Shown piece by piece: positions 34,620 to 42,871 of a stretch of 64,000 nucleotides of DNA. Under the pieces are notes generated by a model that was given only the letters and a program-made list of their open reading frames with translations, had not been told where the DNA came from and ran no database searches. Made by a program: the position numbers and the translations under genes. The DNA is from Gudongella sp051744365 (GTDB lineage: Bacteria > Bacillota > Clostridia > Tissierellales > Tissierellaceae): the NCBI GenBank assembly GCA_051744365.1, contig JBNJCX010000006.1, forward strand, positions 3,165-67,164, given 5' to 3'. Within the stretch, counting starts at the first letter, position 1. Each line of letters starts with the position of its first letter.

Positions 34620-34658
34620 AACATCCCAGGCAAGAAAATTTACCTGGGATGTTATTTT
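34620..34658 (+). terminator. Terminator after the C11 peptidase gene
   Basis: The 11-bp perfect stem 34620-34630 with 34643-34653 is followed by ATTTTTA. Confidence 0.88.
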
Positions 34659-34731
34659 TATGCGTATTCATGGATTTTAAATATGCTATAGTATATATAT
34701 AAGACGAGATATAATACAGGAGGGAATAAAG

Positions 34732-35766
34732 ATGATTAGATTTGAAAATGACTATTCTGAAGGTGCTCACCAAAAAATTCTGGATTTGCTGCTTGAGACA
34801 AATATGGAGCAGACACCAGGCTATGGAGTTGATTATCATTGTGAAAAAGCAAAGGATTACATAAAGAAATACTGTGAGGATGACAGTCTGGACGTTCATT
34901 TTTTGGTAGGAGGCACCCAGGCAAATATGACCGTTATAGCTTCCATACTAAAACCTCATCAAGGAGTTGTTTCGGCAAATACAGGACATATCAATGTTCA
35001 TGAGACAGGAGCCATAGAGGCTACTGGACATAAGGTCTTGTCTGTGGACAGTGAGGACGGAAAACTGACAGCGGCACAGATAAAAGAGGCTTATGACAGC
35101 CATTGGAATGATGCCACCCATGAGCATATGGTTCAGCCGGGGATGGTGTATATTTCACACCCAACTGAGAATGGAACAATTTATTCAAAAAAAGATCTTG
35201 AAAAGATAAGCCAGGTATGTAAAGAGCTTGGACTTCCACTGTTTATGGATGGTGCCAGAATGGGTTATGGACTTATGGCAGATGGAAATGATCTTTCACT
35301 TCCTGAAATTGCAAAACTGTGTGATGTATTCTATATAGGTGGGACAAAGGTTGGTGCATTATTTGGTGAGGCAGTAATCATAAGAACTGAAGAGCTTAAG
35401 AAGGATTTCAGATATCATATCAAGCAAAGAGGTGGAATGCTTGCCAAAGGAAGACTTTTGGGGATTCAGTTTGAAGCACTGTTTCATGATGGGCTCTATT
35501 TTGAAATATCAAAGAATGCCATCCAGATGGCTATGAAAATCAGAGAGGCCTTCAAGGAAAAGGGATGCGAATTTCTGTATGATTCTCCAACAAACCAGCA
35601 ATTTCCAATATTGACCCACGACCAGATTGAAAAACTGTCACAGGATTATTCGTTTCAGTATTGGTCAAAAGTTAATGAGACAAAAGATGCTGTCAGGTTC
35701 TGTACAAGCTGGATAACCAATGAGAAAAATGTTGAAAAACTTGTGGAGGACATCAAGGCACTCTAG
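34732..35766 (+). CDS. Threonine-aldolase-family PLP enzyme (beta-eliminating lyase fold)
   Basis: A 344-residue fold-type I PLP enzyme of the low-specificity L-threonine aldolase family. Visible are FENDYSEGAH at the N-terminus, GGTQAN for phosphate binding, HPTENGTIY, MDGARMGYGL with the Asp that contacts the PLP nitrogen, and YIGGTKVGALFGEA with the Schiff-base lysine. It probably cleaves L-threonine or L-allo-threonine to glycine and acetaldehyde. The ATG follows AGGAGGGAATAAAG. It stands alone between a terminator and the UPF0371 gene. Confidence 0.87.
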   Translation: MIRFENDYSEGAHQKILDLLLETNMEQTPGYGVDYHCEKAKDYIKKYCEDDSLDVHFLVGGTQANMTVIASILKPHQGVVSANTGHINVHETGAIEATGHKVLSVDSEDGKLTAAQIKEAYDSHWNDATHEHMVQPGMVYISHPTENGTIYSKKDLEKISQVCKELGLPLFMDGARMGYGLMADGNDLSLPEIAKLCDVFYIGGTKVGALFGEAVIIRTEELKKDFRYHIKQRGGMLAKGRLLGIQFEALFHDGLYFEISKNAIQMAMKIREAFKEKGCEFLYDSPTNQQFPILTHDQIEKLSQDYSFQYWSKVNETKDAVRFCTSWITNEKNVEKLVEDIKAL

Positions 35767-35910
35767 AAGGCGAAAAGATTGCAATAAGCGGTCTAACGAT
35801 ACATTTTGGAGATACGGATGCCATTTTTGGGCCTGTCATATCTCCCTTTCTTATGGTATAATCACTGTTGTATGTTTGGTAGAAATCTTGTGCAGAAAAG
35901 GAGCAGAAAT

Positions 35911-37419
35911 ATGAGGAAATTAGGATTTGATCCCCAAAAATATATTGAGGAGCAATCGAAATATATAGTTGAGAGAGTAAATAACTTTGACAAGCTGTAT
36001 CTTGAATTCGGAGGAAAGCTGATAGGAGACCTTCATGCCAAAAGAGTCCTACCCGGTTTTGATGCTGATGCAAAAATCAAGCTGCTTCACAAGCTGAAGG
36101 ACAAGACTGAAATCATTATCTGTGTCTATGCAGGGGATATAGAGAGAAACAAAATCAGGGGAGACTATGGAATATCCTATGATATGGATGTGTTGAAGCA
36201 AATCGATGAACTTAGGGAATACCAGCTCCAGGTAAACAGCGTAGTAATTACCAGGTACAATGGCCAACCTACAGCCAAACAGTTTATAACAAAGCTTGAA
36301 AGGAGAAATATCAAGGTATACACTCACTCAGCAATACCTGGATATCCTTCAGATGTGGATACAATTGTAAGCGAGGAAGGCTATGGAATGAATCCTTATA
36401 TTGAAACCACTAAGCCCATCGTTGTTGTAACAGCTCCTGGACCTGGAAGCGGAAAGTTGGCTACGTGCCTCAATCAACTATATCATGAGCATAAGATGGA
36501 CCGGGTTGCCGGCTATTCAAAGTTTGAGACATTCCCTGTTTGGAACATTCCATTGAAGCATCCGTTGAACATAGCCTATGAGGCTGCAACAGTTGATTTG
36601 AAGGATGTAAATATGATGGATTACTTCCACTTCGAAAAATATAATGAAGTTGCAGTAAACTACAACAGGGACTTGGAGATGTTCCCTGTAATAAAAAGAA
36701 TCATCGAAAGAATAACTGGCAAGGAATCATCATACTATTCCCCTACTGATATGGGTGTAAATAGAATTGGATTTGGGATTATTGATGACCAGGTTGTAAG
36801 GGATGCTTCAAAGCAGGAAATAATTAGAAGAAGCTTCTCAACAGAGTGCGACTACAAGAAAGGTCTAGCTGATGAAGAGGTCCTCAATAGAATGAGGATT
36901 ATTATGGAAGAGTTGGAGCTTAAGCGAGAGGACAGAGCTGCTGTGGGTCCCGCAAGGGAGTATTCAGAAAGCTTAAAGGAAAATGGGGAGAAGAGCGACA
37001 TGCCTCCTGTCATTGCAATCGAGCTAAACGACGGAAGGATTATAACTGGAAGAGGTTCAAATCTTCTGGATGCAACATCAGCTGCAATTCTTAACTCCAT
37101 AAAGACCCTTGCAAATATTGGAGATGAAATTCTGCTTCTCTCACCATTGATTATAGATACAATACAGAACCTTAAGATGGATAGTCTCAAGGGAAAGGTT
37201 GGAACTCTTGATGCAAATGAAGCATTGATAGCATTAAGCATAGGTGCAGTAACCAACCCCACTGCACAGCTGGCGATGGAAAAGCTTCAGGATCTTAGGG
37301 AAGGTCAAGCCCACTCAACTGTGATGCTTAATGACAATGATGAGCAGATTCTAAGGAGACTTGGGGTTGACGTAACCTGTGATCCGGTTTATCCTTCAGA
37401 TAATTTATACTACGTTTAG
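35911..37419 (+). CDS. UPF0371 (DUF1846) family protein
   Basis: A 502-residue cytosolic protein matching the DUF1846 family along its length (KLGFDPQKYIEEQS at the start, PGPGSGKLATCLNQLYHE near residue 175, HPLNIAYEAATVDL, and NPTAQLAMEKLQDLRE near the end). The PGPGSGKLAT segment looks like a nucleotide-binding loop. The biochemical role is not known to me. ATG 35911 follows AAAGGAG; the open frame extends upstream to 35806 but that part is not family-like. TATAAT at 35857-35862 may belong to its own promoter. Confidence 0.88.
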   Translation: MRKLGFDPQKYIEEQSKYIVERVNNFDKLYLEFGGKLIGDLHAKRVLPGFDADAKIKLLHKLKDKTEIIICVYAGDIERNKIRGDYGISYDMDVLKQIDELREYQLQVNSVVITRYNGQPTAKQFITKLERRNIKVYTHSAIPGYPSDVDTIVSEEGYGMNPYIETTKPIVVVTAPGPGSGKLATCLNQLYHEHKMDRVAGYSKFETFPVWNIPLKHPLNIAYEAATVDLKDVNMMDYFHFEKYNEVAVNYNRDLEMFPVIKRIIERITGKESSYYSPTDMGVNRIGFGIIDDQVVRDASKQEIIRRSFSTECDYKKGLADEEVLNRMRIIMEELELKREDRAAVGPAREYSESLKENGEKSDMPPVIAIELNDGRIITGRGSNLLDATSAAILNSIKTLANIGDEILLLSPLIIDTIQNLKMDSLKGKVGTLDANEALIALSIGAVTNPTAQLAMEKLQDLREGQAHSTVMLNDNDEQILRRLGVDVTCDPVYPSDNLYYV

Positions 37420-37445
37420 ATCAATAATCATGCCTGTCAAATGTG

Positions 37446-37474
37446 TTGAAAAATATTAAATTTAACGCTATAAT
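37446..37474 (+). promoter_or_regulatory. tRNA-Pro promoter
   Basis: TTGAAA at 37446-37451 and TATAAT at 37469-37474 with a 17-bp spacer end 9 bases before the tRNA. Confidence 0.75.
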
Positions 37475-37483
37475 TATGTTATT

Positions 37484-37560
37484 CGGGGTGTAGCGCAGTT
37501 TGGTAGCGCACATGCTTCGGGAGTATGGGGCCGGAGGTTCAAATCCTCTCACTCCGACCA
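37484..37560 (+). tRNA. tRNA-Pro (anticodon CGG)
   Basis: A 77-base cloverleaf including encoded CCA. The acceptor CGGGGTG pairs with CACTCCG (one G-T). The anticodon stem CATGC/GTATG carries the loop TTCGGGA, so the anticodon is CGG. GGTTCAAATCC is the T-loop region. Confidence 0.96.
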
Positions 37561-37568
37561 TAACAAAG

Positions 37569-37604
37569 ACAAAATCTGCCGTATGAAAGGCAGATTTTGT
37601 TATA
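37569..37604. terminator. Hairpin between tRNA-Pro and the convergent nirJ2
   Basis: The 12-bp perfect stem 37569-37580 with 37589-37600 has AAAA on the left arm and TTTT on the right, so it can serve both strands. Confidence 0.75.
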
Positions 37605-37701
37605 TAATCCTTTGTTTTTAAAATTTACTCACAAATATGATTTTCATACATAGGATAGAATCATTGGTGCTATGCAACTTTGTAATAAAGGAACAAGGTA
37701 A

Positions 37702-38718
37702 TCATTTCTGTTCCTCAAGATCAAGAAGGCAATAAGGATCAGCCTCCAGCCAGTCTCCCGTTGCAGAGTATGCTCTTGCTCTGCAGCCACCGCAGATGTC
37801 TATGTATTTACAGCTGCCGCACCTTCCCTTGTATTGTGAAAAATCCCTTAACTTGTTGAATACCTCGTTGTGATGCCAGATTTCATCAAAGGGCCTTTCC
37901 CTTATACTGTCAACCTTGACAGGCGTATAGGGACAGATATGTACATCGCCGTTAGGAAGAATTGAACAGTAGCTTATACCAGCTATGCAGCCTCTTCCGC
38001 CAACAGTGGGTATGTCCTTGAACAAAGCCTCCACCTTATATTGTGGTGCGCAGGTAGGCTTTACTCTGACATCGATCTTCTTTGTAATTATCTTGTTGAT
38101 TGTATCCTTGTATTCCCTTTTGCTAAGCTGAGTCACCTCGATATCCTTACCTCTTCCAACGTCAACCAGGAATAGCATATGACAGGTTGAAGCTCCTTCT
38201 GCATTTGCATACTCCATTACAGAATCGATGTGGTCTATATTGTATTTGCTGATTGTGCAGTTCACCTGAACCTTAAGACCATTGTTTATACTGTGTCTGA
38301 TACCTGAGATAGCCCTGGCAAGAGCATTTTCGGCTCCTCTGAAATCATCGTGGATCTCAGGGTCAAGGCTGTCAATACTTATTGCTATGGCATTTAAGCC
38401 ACTGTCCTTAAGTTCCTTGGCCACTGCATCAGTTATAAGGGTTCCGTTACTTCCCATAAGTGGTGTAATTCCAATTGAGGTTGAATACTTAATTAGCTCA
38501 AATATATCCGGCCTCATCAAAGGCTCCCCACCACTGAATACCACAACCTGTAGGCCAGCTTTCTTGATATCATCAAGGAGCTTCATTCCTTCCTCTGTGG
38601 AGAGCTCATCATCAGTAAGCTCATCGGGACTTGATTCACGATAACAGTGCTTGCAATAAAGGTTACATTTCTTTGTAACATTCCAGGATATATGATTCAT
38701 GTTCTTGGTGTGCTTCAT
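37702..38718 (-). CDS. nirJ2: Radical SAM/SPASM haem biosynthesis protein NirJ2 (AhbC/AhbD-like)
   Basis: A 338-residue radical SAM enzyme. C18, C22 and C25 (KKCNLYCKHCYRES) bind the SAM cluster and FSGGEPL follows. The C-terminal SPASM region (CGSCKYIDICGGCRARAY, then DPYCLL) supplies ligands for a second cluster. The short N-terminus ending HISWNVTKKC matches the NirJ2 subfamily, the usual partner of NirJ1. With NirJ1 and AhbAB it should complete siroheme-to-haem conversion. It is alone on the minus strand, some 36 kb from the haem cluster. The start at 38718 has TAGGAGG about 10 bases upstream; the open frame extends further but without family similarity. Confidence 0.85.
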   Translation of the reverse strand: MKHTKNMNHISWNVTKKCNLYCKHCYRESSPDELTDDELSTEEGMKLLDDIKKAGLQVVVFSGGEPLMRPDIFELIKYSTSIGITPLMGSNGTLITDAVAKELKDSGLNAIAISIDSLDPEIHDDFRGAENALARAISGIRHSINNGLKVQVNCTISKYNIDHIDSVMEYANAEGASTCHMLFLVDVGRGKDIEVTQLSKREYKDTINKIITKKIDVRVKPTCAPQYKVEALFKDIPTVGGRGCIAGISYCSILPNGDVHICPYTPVKVDSIRERPFDEIWHHNEVFNKLRDFSQYKGRCGSCKYIDICGGCRARAYSATGDWLEADPYCLLDLEEQK

Positions 38719-38929
38719 AAGGACGAAGCCTCCTATATATGGATTTACTACTATTGTTTTTATTTTAACATCTTGGAGGCACCAAGTAAACATATGCCAA
38801 CAAATATCCCGAATTTGGGACTTTTGGTACAGTATCAGGTTAAACTGAATGCATATTCCATTGATTAGGGTATATGAGTATACATAGAAGATTAATGATT
38901 AAATATCATAGCAGAGACAGGAGGTAAAT

Positions 38930-39634
38930 ATGTTTAAGGATAGGGTTGTAGTTGTTACTGGGGGAGCGAAGGGAATCGGTAGAGTTATTTCAGAGGAGTT
39001 CAGAGAAAAGGGAGCAAGGATATGCATAATCGACAAGGAGCCAAATGACTATTTCACTGGAGATATATCGGAGGAGGCTGTATTAAGGAAATTTACCCAA
39101 AAGGTTATAAGAGACTTTGGGAAGATAGACTTTCTGATAAACAATGCCTGTCTTTCAAGGGGAGGGATATTCACCTGTGATTATGAAGACTTTAACTATG
39201 TACTTAAGACAGGAGTCACAGCACCCTTTATGCTTTCAAAGCTGTTTGTGGACAACTTCACTGAAGATGGGGCAATTGTAAATATATCATCCACAAGGGA
39301 CAGGATGAGCCAGAGAGATACAGAGAGCTATACAGCTGCAAAGGGAGGGATAGCAGCACTTACCCATGCAATGGCAGTCAGTCTTTCCGGGAGGGTAAGG
39401 GTGAATTCCATAAGTCCTGGCTGGATTGATACAGAAGGAAACGCTTTTTCAGGAGCTGACAATACCCAGCACCCTGCAGGAAGGGTGGGAAGGCCGGAGG
39501 ATATAGCAAAGATGGTCCTTTACCTCTGCAGTGAGGATGCAGCATTTATAACCGGTGAAAATATAACAATAGATGGTGGCATGAGCAGGTTGATGGTATA
39601 CCATAACGACCAGGGCTGGACTTACAGTGGATGA
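38930..39634 (+). CDS. SDR-family oxidoreductase
   Basis: A 234-residue classical short-chain dehydrogenase. The NAD(P) motif is TGGAKGIG near residue 10 and NNAC replaces NNAG. The catalytic Ser is in NISST and the YxxxK pair in YTAAK. SPGWIDT and the C-terminal ITGENITIDGG are typical. The ATG follows AGGAGGTAAAT. The substrate is unknown. It is divergent from nirJ2 across a 211-bp gap containing a near-palindrome, TCCC-GAATTT-GGGA, at 38807-38820. Confidence 0.88.
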   Translation: MFKDRVVVVTGGAKGIGRVISEEFREKGARICIIDKEPNDYFTGDISEEAVLRKFTQKVIRDFGKIDFLINNACLSRGGIFTCDYEDFNYVLKTGVTAPFMLSKLFVDNFTEDGAIVNISSTRDRMSQRDTESYTAAKGGIAALTHAMAVSLSGRVRVNSISPGWIDTEGNAFSGADNTQHPAGRVGRPEDIAKMVLYLCSEDAAFITGENITIDGGMSRLMVYHNDQGWTYSG

Positions 39635-39720
39635 TGTGTAATCGGATTCCCATATTTGAAACCAAACTGTAATAGTAATCGCCCTTTAATAGGGTATATT
39701 AATATCGGGAGAAAGAATAT

Positions 39721-39781
39721 AACGGGAGCTTTGAATGCAGGGTAAATCTGGACGCCTAAACCCTGCAGGAGCCAGTAGCGT
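39721..39781 (+). ncRNA. Structured leader RNA, candidate riboswitch
   Basis: A perfect 8-bp stem, TGCAGGGT at 39736-39743 with ACCCTGCA at 39760-39767, carries a 16-base loop. It is followed by GGAGCCAGTAGCGTAACCG, which leads directly into an intrinsic terminator just before the ribosome binding site of the SLH-chagasin gene. Pieces (AGGGTAAA, GGACGC, GCCAG...ACCG) recall c-di-GMP-I aptamers, but the normal hairpin arrangement is missing, so I do not assign it. AACGG at 39721-39725 could pair with CCGTT at 39788-39792 in competition with the terminator. Confidence 0.45.
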
Positions 39782-39810
39782 AACCGACCGTTGTGGTCGG
39801 TTTTTGTTTT
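39782..39810 (+). terminator. Leader terminator upstream of the SLH-chagasin gene
   Basis: The 8-bp stem AACCGACC with GGTCGGTT (39782-39802, five-base loop) is followed by TTTGTTTT, immediately before AAAGGGGAG and the ATG. Its place inside the leader implies regulated read-through. Confidence 0.85.
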
Positions 39811-39827
39811 GAAAGGGGAGAGTGAGT

Positions 39828-40928
39828 ATGAGAACAAGAATTATGATTGCTGTTGTCCTTAGCATCCTTATTGCAGCTGTTCCTGCCATGGGAGCTATGG
39901 AGCAGCCTATGAACCAGAATCAGACTCAGGACAGGGACAGGGTTCAATCCAATATCAACGAAGCTGAGCAGGAGCAGGCAAGACTAGAAATCAACAACAG
40001 GCTGAGAATAGACGGATTATCCATGGAGCAGATGAAGCTTAGGGCTCAGGAGCAGACTGAATCGAGGTTTCGAGATCTTGAGAATCACTGGTCCAGAGAA
40101 GAGGTAGGAAAGTCATCTAATTGGGGATTTGTAGAAGGATATCCCGATGGAAGCTTCAGACCTGAAGGAATTATTTCAGGAACCGAGGGAATCCTTATGC
40201 TGTCTAGGATGATGAACTGCCTGAATGCTAGAACCCAGGAAATGCCTGAACCGGATAATGTCGACTGGGATCAGGTACCCCAATGGGCAAGGGAACAACT
40301 CAGAGAGGAGACTGCACTTAGGATTGCAAATCAGAGTCATCTCTATGGGGAAAGCCAGCTAAACAGACTTCAGTTTGCTGTGATGTTTGCAAAGGCATTG
40401 GGAATTGAAAATGAAATGCCGCCTGAAGGAACTGTAGTATTTCTGGATGATGATACCATACCACCAACTGACCTTGGTTATATCTACAGATTAAGGGTTC
40501 TAGGCATTATAGAGGGAAATGAAGGCAATTTCATGGCACAGAAACAGCTAACAAGAGCAGAGGCAGCAGCAATGATGAACAGAGCTATGATGATGCTTAA
40601 GGCAGCCCCAACAGAATACTCTTATGAGCCGGAAATGCTAACTGTAGTATTGCATGAAAATCCTACAACCGGCTATGGTTGGGTTGTGGAGTTCAAGGAA
40701 GAGGATATTCTAACGGTAGAATCCGACGAATTTGTTCCATTTGCAGTATCAGCTGATGTTGTGGGCTCAGGCGGAGAAAGGACCTGGGTATTCGTCCCCG
40801 AGGGCGAAGGGATTGAAGAAATCACTTTCTCATATTTCAGAAGCTGGGAAGGTGTAGAGACTGCTATTGATGTGAGAGTCTTGACTGTGGAGGTTAATGA
40901 GGCTTTTGAAATCGTGGGTGTAAGGTAA
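39828..40928 (+). CDS. Secreted SLH-like protein with C-terminal chagasin-type inhibitor domain
   Basis: A 366-residue protein with a signal peptide (about 1-23). It continues with a Gln/Glu-rich, probably helical segment (25-78), an S-layer homology repeat at about 81-130 (FRDLENHW then GYPDGSFRPEG) and a second weaker SLH-like region at about 205-255. Residues about 268-358 carry all three chagasin (I42) loops: NPTTGYGW 278-285, GSGGERTW 313-320 and RSW 338-340. Chagasins inhibit papain-like cysteine peptidases. This one would be displayed on the cell wall, perhaps to restrain surface proteases. The start ATG 39828 follows AAAGGGGAGAG; GTG 39822 is too close to it. Confidence 0.85.
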   Translation: MRTRIMIAVVLSILIAAVPAMGAMEQPMNQNQTQDRDRVQSNINEAEQEQARLEINNRLRIDGLSMEQMKLRAQEQTESRFRDLENHWSREEVGKSSNWGFVEGYPDGSFRPEGIISGTEGILMLSRMMNCLNARTQEMPEPDNVDWDQVPQWAREQLREETALRIANQSHLYGESQLNRLQFAVMFAKALGIENEMPPEGTVVFLDDDTIPPTDLGYIYRLRVLGIIEGNEGNFMAQKQLTRAEAAAMMNRAMMMLKAAPTEYSYEPEMLTVVLHENPTTGYGWVVEFKEEDILTVESDEFVPFAVSADVVGSGGERTWVFVPEGEGIEEITFSYFRSWEGVETAIDVRVLTVEVNEAFEIVGVR

Positions 40929-40945
40929 AAAAATAGCTGGATTTG

Positions 40946-40986
40946 GAAGAAGGTATCCCTATTAATGTGGGATACTTTCTTCTTTG
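40946..40986 (+). terminator. Terminator after the SLH-chagasin gene
   Basis: The 14-bp stem 40946-40959 with 40969-40982 (one G-T pair) is followed by TTTG. Confidence 0.85.
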
Positions 40987-41069
40987 CACAAAAATAACTT
41001 ACTTATGGGAATTCAAACACTATATTAATATCTTCTGAGATATGATTTGCCTGAAAGGAGGTCTTATCT

Positions 41070-41528
41070 GTGGAAGTTATAGCAATGGTTTCAATTATAG
41101 TATTGATGATTTCAGGTTATTTTATTATGGATATAATAGACGACTTTTTTGTTCGGAATTCATGGGCGGCAGATGAATTTCCGGTGGATAGGCGATCGGC
41201 TTTGATTTTTACAGATCCCTGTTCAGAAGAAATAATCTGTGAACTCTTTGATAAGCTCAAATTTTCATACTACGTGACAGAGGATTCATTTATACCGGAA
41301 AATCTAGACTTCGCAACTTTCTTTGCAATTTCATCAGATGATGGAGAAAATCTTTTTATGAGCAGGCTCGTTAAGAGAAGGAGCAAAGATGTGAGGATAG
41401 TTGCCAGGGTAAATGATTATATATATGTTGACCTCTACCACAAACTTGGAATAGATAAAGTAATAACTGGTGGAATTACACCAGACAGCATAGCTATATC
41501 CCTGAAGGAGGTATCACCTCATGATTAA
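41070..41528 (+). CDS. Membrane-anchored TrkA-N-like protein lacking the dinucleotide loop
   Basis: A 152-residue protein with an N-terminal hydrophobic helix (about 3-24) followed by a domain resembling the C-terminal half of TrkA-N/RCK domains: FFAISSDDGENLFMSRLVKRR, then VRIVARVNDYIYVDLYHKLGIDKVI. Where TrkA has GxGxxG it has FTDPCSEE, so NAD(H) or ATP binding of the usual type is unlikely. It starts at GTG 41070, with AAAGGAGG 7 bases upstream, and overlaps trkH by 8 bases. It is probably an accessory to the potassium uptake system. The exact role is not known to me. Confidence 0.75.
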   Translation: MEVIAMVSIIVLMISGYFIMDIIDDFFVRNSWAADEFPVDRRSALIFTDPCSEEIICELFDKLKFSYYVTEDSFIPENLDFATFFAISSDDGENLFMSRLVKRRSKDVRIVARVNDYIYVDLYHKLGIDKVITGGITPDSIAISLKEVSPHD

Positions 41529-42858
41529 ATTTCCAAGATTGGGTGCAAAGCAGACCCTTGCGATTGGTTTTGTGGTAATTATTCTTACAGGTACTCTTCT
41601 TCTGATGATGCCGGTATCCAATAAAAGTGGAGAATACCTTCCTTTTCTGGATGCATTGTTCACATCAACATCAGCAACCTGTGTAACTGGTCTTGTAGTA
41701 TATGACACATGGTCTCAGTTTACACTTTTCGGTCAGGTAGTAATACTCCTGCTGATTCAGATAGGAGGGCTTGGATTTATGACCATTGCAATTCTATTTT
41801 CAATGGTTCTGGGGAAAAGGATAGGTTTGCGGGAGAGGTCATTTGTAATGGAGGCAGTGAACTCCCTGCAGATAAGTGGTGTAGTAAGGCTTGTTAGGCA
41901 TATACTTATAGGGACGTTGATTTTTGAATCCATTGGCGCGATTATTCTTGCCACAAGGTTCTACAATGTGTTCGGCGATTCAAGAGCAATATGGTTTGGA
42001 ATATTCCACTCGGTTTCAGCATTCTGTAACGCAGGATTCGACCTTATGGGGAGTATGGATCCCTACTCGTCATTGACAGGTTTTTCATCTGATATAGCCA
42101 TAAATCTAACAGTTATGTCTCTTATAGTCATAGGTGGCATTGGCTTTGTGATATGGGAGGATCTTTACAAGAACAGAATGAAATTTTCTAAGTACAATCT
42201 CCATACGAAGACAGTTCTGGTATCAACTCTTGTAATGATACTTATTTCAACTACCTTGTTTCTTGTCATTGAAAAAGATACAACCTTGAAAGATATGGAG
42301 ACAGGGGAAAGAATTATGGCAGCATTTTTCCATTCTGTCACTCCAAGAACAGCGGGATTTAATACAACTGACACAGCAGCCCTGAGTGAATCAGGGACAA
42401 TGCTTACGATGATGCTGATGTTTATAGGTGGAAGCCCTGGATCTACTGCTGGTGGAATAAAGATTACAACATATGTTGTAATTATTCTCTCTGTAATAAC
42501 ACATTTTAGAAAGTGCGAGGATGTAAATCTATTTAACAGGAGACTGGATAATAGAGTTGTGAAAAGAGCATATTTCAGCGCGACATATTACTCATTGCTG
42601 GTAATGGCAGGATGCTTCCTGATTGTTGCAAACCAGGGTATTCCTATTAAGGAAGCATTGTTTGAAACACTTTCAGCAATAGGTACTGTGGGATTATCGA
42701 CTGGTATAACAAGAGACCTTTCTACAGTATCCAGAATAGTAATTGTGGCTTTGATGTACATAGGAAGACTGGGAAGTCTTACGGTATTTATGGCCGTTAC
42801 GGAAAAACGCAATATCAGGAAAACGAAGAATCCATTGGAAAAAATCATTATAGGATAG
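41521..42858 (+). CDS. trkH: Trk/Ktr potassium uptake channel subunit
   Basis: A 445-residue TrkH/KtrB-type membrane protein. The four pore-loop filter regions are visible: TCVTGL, FCNAGF, PRTAGFNT and IGTVGLSTG, each with the conserved glycine. GGSPGSTAGGIK marks the third repeat's intramembrane loop. It imports K+ (and perhaps Na+-coupled K+) under control of the cytosolic RCK ring encoded 13 bases downstream. The ATG follows AAGGAGGTATCACC. Confidence 0.94.
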   Translation: MIKFPRLGAKQTLAIGFVVIILTGTLLLMMPVSNKSGEYLPFLDALFTSTSATCVTGLVVYDTWSQFTLFGQVVILLLIQIGGLGFMTIAILFSMVLGKRIGLRERSFVMEAVNSLQISGVVRLVRHILIGTLIFESIGAIILATRFYNVFGDSRAIWFGIFHSVSAFCNAGFDLMGSMDPYSSLTGFSSDIAINLTVMSLIVIGGIGFVIWEDLYKNRMKFSKYNLHTKTVLVSTLVMILISTTLFLVIEKDTTLKDMETGERIMAAFFHSVTPRTAGFNTTDTAALSESGTMLTMMLMFIGGSPGSTAGGIKITTYVVIILSVITHFRKCEDVNLFNRRLDNRVVKRAYFSATYYSLLVMAGCFLIVANQGIPIKEALFETLSAIGTVGLSTGITRDLSTVSRIVIVALMYIGRLGSLTVFMAVTEKRNIRKTKNPLEKIIIG

Positions 42859-42871
42859 GAGGGGTGTTATT

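Noticed and set aside
34040..34633. 197-codon antisense frame opposite the C11 peptidase gene
   Set aside because: No family resemblance or start signal. It lies entirely inside the coding strand of the peptidase and across its terminator.
38807..38820. TCCC-GAATTT-GGGA near-palindrome between nirJ2 and the SDR gene as an operator
   Set aside because: The arms are only four bases plus a partly symmetric centre, and no promoter could be placed relative to it. Noted but not claimed.
40987..41069. c-di-AMP (ydaO) or K+-responsive riboswitch before the trk operon
   Set aside because: Only about 80 bases lie between the preceding terminator and the start, too short for such an aptamer, and none of its conserved blocks is present.
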